Source of the DNA: CAYXUG01 sp964468655 | GTDB lineage: Bacteria; Fidelibacterota; Marinisomatia; Marinisomatales; CAYXUG01 | Assembly: GCA_964468655.1 (NCBI GenBank) | Contig: CAYXUG010000059.1 | Location: 1-12,359, forward strand | DNA: 12,359 nucleotides | Reading direction: 5' to 3' | In this document: piece by piece, positions 8,265 to 12,359 of the stretch | Numbering within the stretch: the stretch's first letter is position 1 | Layout of the letters: every line of letters starts with the position of its first letter | Made by a program: the position numbers and the translations under genes | Notes under the pieces: model-generated | Told to the model about the DNA's origin: nothing | The model's database searches: none | Seen by the model: only the letters and a program-made list of their open reading frames with translations

Positions 8265-9662
8265 TTAAATATGTACCGCTTCCCCATATGCATCAGCAAC
8301 CGCTTCCATAATAGTTTCTGATAACGTTGGATGTGCGTGGACTGTTTTTAAAATTTCTTCATACGTTGTTTCAAGTGTTCGCACTGCTCCTACTTCAGCA
8401 ATCAATTCTGTTGCTTCCGAACCGATAATATGGCAGCCAATCAACTCACCGTATTTTTCATCAAAGATTACTTTTACTAATCCATCGGGTTCACCGATTG
8501 CCAATGCCTTTCCACTTGCTCTGAATGGAAACTTGCCAACCTTGATTTCATATCCTGCATCTAACGCTGCTTTTTCTGTTAGACCTATGGATGCTACCTG
8601 GGGCCGGCAGTAAGTGCAGCCGGGAATATTTCCGTAATCAACCGGGTGTGGAATCCTTCCGCTCAAATGCTCAGCAACAACCCGTCCTTCTGCAGAAGCC
8701 ACATGAGCAAGCCATGGGGGACCTATTACATCCCCAATCGCGTAAATTCCATTCACATTTGTTTCGCAGAATTGATCCACTTTAATCCATCCTTTTTCTG
8801 TTTCAATTCCCAATTCTTCCAGTCCGATATTTTCAACATTCCCTTGAACACCGATAGCAACCAGAGCAATATCTCCTTCAAGAATTTCTGCTTTTCCATC
8901 AGTTGAAATGGATACCTTCACCTTCGTTTTCAACGATTCAATTTTTTCCACTTTTGTGTTTGGGTGAATTTTAATCCCACGGTCCAAAAACTGTTTAGTC
9001 AAAATGGTTGAAATTTCTTCATCCTCAATGGGTAATATTTGTGGCAGCATTTCAACCAGATGTATTTCCGTACCGTATTCGCTATAAATAGATGCAAACT
9101 CCACACCAATGGCACCGGCTCCAATGATGATCATTTTTTCCGGTATCTTATTAAGGATCATTGCTTCCTTGTATGAGATCACTCTTTTATCATCAGTTTC
9201 AAGTCCCGGTATTACCCGGTTTCTGGCTCCGGTAGCAATTATTACTTTTTCGGCTTGTAGTATTGTTTTCTTTATCTTCGTATCTGTGACTTCAACTTCC
9301 TTTACTGATTTCAACTTTCCTATGCCCTTAATATGATAGATTTCATTTTTTTTCATGAGATATTCGATTCCCTTGGACAGGCGCTTTGCTACGGATCTGC
9401 TCCGTTTTACAGTTACACCAAAGTCAACACTGTAATTAGAAATCTTAATGCCATATTTAGCTGCGTTTTTCACAACGTGAAGCACCTCAGAATCTTTCAG
9501 GAGAGCTTTGGTGGGTATACATCCCCAGTTCAAACAGATGCCTCCCATAGCATCCTTCTCCACGATAGCAACTGTGTTCCCAAGTTGTGATGCTCGGATG
9601 GCTGCCACGTACCCGCCGGGTCCGCCTCCAAGCACAACAACATCATATTTATTTCCAGTCAT
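8265..9662 (-). CDS. lpdA: dihydrolipoyl dehydrogenase (E3)
   Basis: This FAD flavoprotein reoxidises the dihydrolipoyl arm of E2 and passes electrons to NAD+, completing the complex encoded just downstream. The 465 residues have an N-terminal FAD-binding Rossmann motif (VLGGGPGGYVAA at about 10-21). The redox disulfide is C43/C48 in GGICLNWGCIPTKALL. A second dinucleotide motif (IIGAGAIGVEF) serves NAD. The second FAD segment contains GIYAIGD, and the C-terminal dimer-interface catalytic pair is H444/E449 in HAHPTLSE. All active-site elements are intact and length is typical. It starts 6 nt after the nfo stop with little Shine-Dalgarno signal. Its stop is separated from the first plausible lipB ATG by one nucleotide. 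As E3 it may also serve other complexes such as glycine cleavage. Confidence 0.97.
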   Translation of the reverse strand: MTGNKYDVVVLGGGPGGYVAAIRASQLGNTVAIVEKDAMGGICLNWGCIPTKALLKDSEVLHVVKNAAKYGIKISNYSVDFGVTVKRSRSVAKRLSKGIEYLMKKNEIYHIKGIGKLKSVKEVEVTDTKIKKTILQAEKVIIATGARNRVIPGLETDDKRVISYKEAMILNKIPEKMIIIGAGAIGVEFASIYSEYGTEIHLVEMLPQILPIEDEEISTILTKQFLDRGIKIHPNTKVEKIESLKTKVKVSISTDGKAEILEGDIALVAIGVQGNVENIGLEELGIETEKGWIKVDQFCETNVNGIYAIGDVIGPPWLAHVASAEGRVVAEHLSGRIPHPVDYGNIPGCTYCRPQVASIGLTEKAALDAGYEIKVGKFPFRASGKALAIGEPDGLVKVIFDEKYGELIGCHIIGSEATELIAEVGAVRTLETTYEEILKTVHAHPTLSETIMEAVADAYGEAVHI

Positions 9663-9668
9663 ACTTTA

Positions 9669-10514
9669 TTACTTTTTCAGCTTTCTTAAATATTTTAACT
9701 CTTCTTTATATTCCATATAATCCTTGACAGGTGTTTCAAGGAGCATCGGGAGACCGTCGAACCTTTCATCATTAACAAGACATTTAAATGTTTCTTCATT
9801 TAAATATCCTTTCCCCAAACTTTCATGCCGGTCAACTCTTGTTCCAAGTTCCTTTTTAGAGTCGTTGATGTGGAACGCTTTTAACCACTCTAGTGCAACA
9901 ATTTCGTCAAATTTCTGAAAGGTTTCATTCCACCCTTCTTCAGTCCGTAGATCATAACCGGCTGCAAAGCCGTGCTGCGTATCAAAACAGACACCGATTT
10001 TGCCTTTATTTTCCACGCCATCGATGATTTCAGCAAGATGCTCAAATTTGTAACCCACCACGGTTCCCTGCCCCGCAGTGTTTTCAATTAAAATGGTAGT
10101 CTGATTGTCAGGTCGCTTATTCATGACATAATTGAGACTTTCTGAAATTCTCTTCAGGCAACCATCCTCACCGCTCTTCATGTGAGCGCCCGGATGAAAA
10201 ACAACAAAGGGAATATCACAGGCGTTACAACGGTCAATTTCAGTGGTGAATGCTTTGCGGGTCATGTTTAGTTTTTTCATTTCGGGAGAACCCATATTTA
10301 ACAGGTAGGAAGCATGAGAAACACAGGATTGAATTCGATTATTTTTCATTTCTATTTGGAATTTTTCACAATCCTCTTCACTAGGTTGTTTGGGAAACCA
10401 CTGATTCTGATTTGCCGTAAAAATCTGGATTGCGTTTGCAGAAATATCCTTTCCTCTTTCAGGTGCTTTATAAACACCTCCCGCTACGCTGACATGTGCT
10501 CCCAATAGTCCCAT
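9669..10514 (-). CDS. nfo: endonuclease IV (AP endonuclease)
   Basis: Endonuclease IV cuts DNA 5' of abasic sites and removes blocked 3' ends in base-excision repair, using a trinuclear zinc centre in a TIM barrel. All nine zinc ligands known from E. coli Nfo can be placed: H67, H107, E144 (LIENTAG), D178 and H181 (CFDTQHGFAAGYD), H215 (FHINDSK), D228 and H230 (RVDRHESLG), and E260 (LLETP). The 281-residue length matches the family, and the N-terminus MGLLGAHVSVAGG is the usual beginning. The ATG at 10514 shares one base with the folE stop (TAATG) and is preceded by AAAGGA at 8 nt, which supports this start. It has no metabolic link to the lipoyl genes that follow, so its place in the operon is probably one of convenience. 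Confidence 0.97.
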   Translation of the reverse strand: MGLLGAHVSVAGGVYKAPERGKDISANAIQIFTANQNQWFPKQPSEEDCEKFQIEMKNNRIQSCVSHASYLLNMGSPEMKKLNMTRKAFTTEIDRCNACDIPFVVFHPGAHMKSGEDGCLKRISESLNYVMNKRPDNQTTILIENTAGQGTVVGYKFEHLAEIIDGVENKGKIGVCFDTQHGFAAGYDLRTEEGWNETFQKFDEIVALEWLKAFHINDSKKELGTRVDRHESLGKGYLNEETFKCLVNDERFDGLPMLLETPVKDYMEYKEELKYLRKLKK

Positions 10515-11089
10515 TATTCTTTTCCTTTCGATACTATGGCTAAAAATTCTTCCCGAGTCTTTTGATTTTCTTTAAATACACCCCTGACAGCAGAAGTCAC
10601 CATAAAGGAAGCTTTTTTCTCAACCCCTCTCATTTGCATGCATAAATGTTCTGCTTCAACAATGACTGCCACTCCTTTTGGTTTCAATACCTTTTGAAGT
10701 GCTCCTGCAATTTGATTGGTCATTCTTTCCTGAACCTGAAGCCGTCTGGCGTAAATATCAACAATCCGGGGAATTTTTGATAAACCGATAATTTTCTTGT
10801 CAGGAAGATATCCAACATGAGTAATCCCCTTGAACGGTAGCAGGTGATGTTCGCAAAGGGAAAAAAAATCAATATTCTTTATCACAACTATTTCATCACA
10901 CTCTTCTTCAAAAAGTGCATCATTGATGACATCCTCCGGGGAAAGGTTGTAGCCGGAAATAAAATAATCCCACGACTTTGCCACCCTATCCGGGGTTTTA
11001 GCCAGTCCCTGGCGCGTGGAATCTTCTCCAATTGCTTCCAACATTTCAGCAACTAGAGATTTTAATTTTTCTTTATTTTTCTTTTCCAT
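10514..11089 (-). CDS. folE: GTP cyclohydrolase I
   Basis: FolE converts GTP to 7,8-dihydroneopterin triphosphate, the first step of folate, biopterin and queuosine synthesis. The 191 residues carry the zinc site C79 and H82 (SLCEHHLLPFKG) with C150 (HLCMQMRG). They also have the family signatures GLSKIPRIVDIYARRLQVQERMT, the catalytic region ending at TSAVRG, and an N-terminal helix leading into TPDRVAKSW. This is the zinc-dependent type I enzyme, not FolE2. A clear AGGA lies 6 nt before the ATG at 11089. The gene follows the transporter gene by 8 nt and is two genes downstream of a QueD-family gene that would use its product. A T8 run in the mRNA encodes the Phe-Phe just before the zinc-binding motif. 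Confidence 0.98.
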   Translation of the reverse strand: MEKKNKEKLKSLVAEMLEAIGEDSTRQGLAKTPDRVAKSWDYFISGYNLSPEDVINDALFEEECDEIVVIKNIDFFSLCEHHLLPFKGITHVGYLPDKKIIGLSKIPRIVDIYARRLQVQERMTNQIAGALQKVLKPKGVAVIVEAEHLCMQMRGVEKKASFMVTSAVRGVFKENQKTREEFLAIVSKGKE

Positions 11090-11097
11090 TATGGTTC

Positions 11098-11787
11098 CTA
11101 AGTAATGGGTTGTACACCCCAGTTAATTTCATCTGGATCATCATGTACCATTGGTTTGAAAATTTTAACTCCTAAATAAAATAGAGGTGTATCAAATAGT
11201 GCAAAGAAAAATTTAAACAAATATGAATGAAAAATAAGAATTGCCAAATCTTCAAGGGTTTGAATATTACTTCCAAGTTTACCCATAAAGTAAAGAATCG
11301 CCAAAATTGAAATTGTATCCACAAGTTGGCTGACCGTTGTAGAAAAGTTATTACGTAACCACAAATGTTTCCCATTCGTTAATCGCTTCCAGAAATGAAA
11401 AAGATGAACATCCACCATTTGAGCAATCAAATAGGCAATCATGGATGCAACCACACCGCCAACCATAAAACCATAAACTTCCTCAAACGTAGAAGTTGCA
11501 CCAGAAACACCCTTTGCATCCGGTAGAGAATGTCCCACTGTCATCAACCCTAGCATAAAAATATTCATAGCGAATCCTACCCACACCATGGTTCGGGCTT
11601 TTTGTTTCCCAAACAGCTCGCAGATCAGATCAGTAGCCAAAAAAGTAAATGGATATGCCAGTACTCCTGCAGGAACAGAGAGTGAAAAGACCTGAACAAA
11701 CTTTGTTATACCGATTAAATTGCCCAAAACGAGTGCAGTCAAAAATATGCCCGCGAGAAATAAATATAATTTATCTTTGAATTCCAT
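11098..11787 (-). CDS. yhhQ: queuosine precursor transporter (YhhQ/VUT family)
   Basis: This is an inner-membrane protein of the YhhQ/DUF165 (vitamin uptake transporter) family; E. coli YhhQ takes up the queuosine precursors preQ0 and preQ1. The 229 residues are largely hydrophobic with about six membrane spans, the first near 7-27. Family-typical motifs are YPFTFLATDLICELFGKQKAR on the first cytoplasmic side, AQMVDVHLFHFWKR in the middle and LWLRNNFSTTVSQLVDT after it. I chose the ATG at 11787, which shares its A with the queD TGA stop (TGATG) and has GAGG just upstream; an in-frame TTG at 11790 is a weaker alternative. Coupling to a QueD-family gene supports a queuosine role. No preQ1 riboswitch-like structure was found in the operon leader. 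Confidence 0.93.
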   Translation of the reverse strand: MEFKDKLYLFLAGIFLTALVLGNLIGITKFVQVFSLSVPAGVLAYPFTFLATDLICELFGKQKARTMVWVGFAMNIFMLGLMTVGHSLPDAKGVSGATSTFEEVYGFMVGGVVASMIAYLIAQMVDVHLFHFWKRLTNGKHLWLRNNFSTTVSQLVDTISILAILYFMGKLGSNIQTLEDLAILIFHSYLFKFFFALFDTPLFYLGVKIFKPMVHDDPDEINWGVQPIT

Positions 11788-12194
11788 CAATCCTCAGGAC
11801 CGTAAAAGTCAGTGTAAATGGTTGGTGTTTCTCTCAGCCGCACCCGGTGGAGCAATCCATTTTCCAGTTCACCGATAAGCTGATCCCATATCCAAATTAC
11901 CATATTTTCTGTTGATGGCTGCCTATCGTAAAACCATTGAATATCCTTTTCAATAACAGAATGATCCATCTGATCAATTATTTTTTCTTGAACAATCTTC
12001 TTTAACTTACCCAAGTCATACACAAAACCGGTATTGGAGTCGGGCTTGCCTTTGAGTGTTACTTCCAATGTATAATTGTGACCATGCAGCTTGGAGTCAT
12101 CTCCAAAAACCTGTTCATTTTTTTCATTGCTCCAGTTTGAGTTTTTATACTGGTGCGCTGCACAAAAACGAAATAATTTTGTTAAATAAGGCAT
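11787..12194 (-). CDS. queD: 6-pyruvoyl/6-carboxy-tetrahydropterin synthase family protein (QueD-like), catalytic Cys not found
   Basis: Members convert dihydroneopterin triphosphate to 6-carboxy-tetrahydropterin (QueD, queuosine pathway) or 6-pyruvoyl-tetrahydropterin (PTPS). The 135 residues contain the three zinc histidines H14 (FCAAH), H37 and H39 (LHGHNY). They also contain TGFVYDLG (55-62), the catalytic relay pair D77-H78 (MDH), PSTEN (93-97) and a C-terminal RLRET with the likely pterin-anchoring Glu122. The fold is therefore intact. However, the cysteine expected four or more residues before HGH is missing: the segment reads VFGDDSKLHGH and is shorter than the CNNP...HGH form. The only cysteine, C11, sits where most members have Ser or Ala. 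Specificity is thus uncertain; a variant PTPS with an acidic residue in place of Cys is one reading. It is the first gene of the operon. Confidence 0.88.
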   Translation of the reverse strand: MPYLTKLFRFCAAHQYKNSNWSNEKNEQVFGDDSKLHGHNYTLEVTLKGKPDSNTGFVYDLGKLKKIVQEKIIDQMDHSVIEKDIQWFYDRQPSTENMVIWIWDQLIGELENGLLHRVRLRETPTIYTDFYGPED

Positions 12195-12359
12195 ATTTCA
12201 ATTCTGAATACTTGTACTATACAACTATTCACAAGCAATTAATTTACAGCACAAATTTTTAAGTGAAAATCGTTTTAAACACCAATTATGACACTTGGAT
12301 AGATATGGTTTACACATTTAGAATTTAATGCTCTTTTATTATGGCTTCCTAAAGAATCC
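12195..12359 (-). promoter_or_regulatory. leader/promoter region of the queD-to-unknown operon
   Basis: These 165 AT-rich nucleotides precede the first gene of the ten-gene operon and hold no supportable coding sequence. On the minus strand TTGTGC (12249-12254) and TGAATA (12226-12231) are spaced by 17 nt and could be -35 and -10 elements, giving a start near 12219 and a leader of about 25 nt. The match to consensus is modest. The queD ATG has only weak purine-rich sequence before it. A leader this short leaves no room for a riboswitch, and I found no preQ1-type pseudoknot in the rest of the region. Confidence 0.35.
12212..12224. promoter_or_regulatory. perfect 13-bp palindrome, possible operator
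   Basis: TTGTA-CTA-TACAA is a perfect inverted repeat with 5-bp arms and a 3-bp centre, 18 nt upstream of the queD start codon. It lies just downstream of the candidate -10 element, where a repressor could block initiation. No known regulator is recognised from the sequence, and a 5-bp arm in AT-rich DNA can arise by chance. Confidence 0.3.

Noticed and set aside
10861..10868. A8 run (plus strand) in folE as a frameshift site
   Set aside because: The frame is intact through the zinc motif; it encodes the Phe-Phe before the Cys-Glu-His-His site, so it is explained by coding.
12056..12262. Plus-strand 68-codon open frame crossing the queD start
   Set aside because: Mostly antisense to queD and ending in AT-rich leader DNA; no protein-like features or ribosome-binding site.

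Overview
The window carries one tRNA gene and eleven protein-coding genes, all on the minus strand and very tightly packed. No mobile element, CRISPR array, rRNA or phage gene was seen. In the direction of transcription (right to left) the order is: queD-like pterin synthase, queuosine-precursor transporter (yhhQ), folE, nfo, lpdA, lipB, a fused E1 alpha/beta 2-oxoacid dehydrogenase, its E2 acyltransferase, lipA, a membrane-anchored protein of unknown function, then after an 84-nt gap lon and a tRNA-Val(UAC).

From 12194 down to 2634 every junction is a 1-nt overlap or a gap of at most 24 nt, so the first ten genes look like a single operon. Three junctions (queD/yhhQ, folE/nfo, lipA/hypothetical) share one base between the upstream stop and the next ATG, which implies translational coupling. 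Strong Shine-Dalgarno sequences are visible only before lon, nfo and folE; several other starts have none. The only places for promoters are the gap in front of lon and the 165 nt at the right end, upstream of queD.

The core (4.1-9.7 kb, plus lipA) is a self-sufficient lipoyl module. A branched-chain-type 2-oxoacid dehydrogenase has its E1 alpha and beta joined in one 673-residue chain, with E2 and E3 (LpdA). Alongside are the two enzymes that build lipoate on E2: LipB transfers octanoate and LipA inserts sulfur. The promoter-proximal part deals with pterin and queuosine chemistry: FolE makes dihydroneopterin triphosphate, the QueD-family enzyme would use it, and the YhhQ-family protein imports queuosine precursors. 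nfo (AP endonuclease) sits between the two groups. lon and the tRNA are a separate housekeeping block.

Organism: a moderately AT-rich Gram-negative-like bacterium. The fused E1, frequent absence of Shine-Dalgarno sequences and general protein character suggest the FCB group or a neighbour (for example Bacteroidota-like or Candidatus Marinimicrobia), but this is inference and no marker in the window settles it. Points most worth a second look are the QueD-like protein without the usual catalytic cysteine, an A10 slippery tract in the mRNA exactly at the E1 alpha/beta linker, a long non-canonical N-terminus on LipB, and the unknown protein coupled to lipA.
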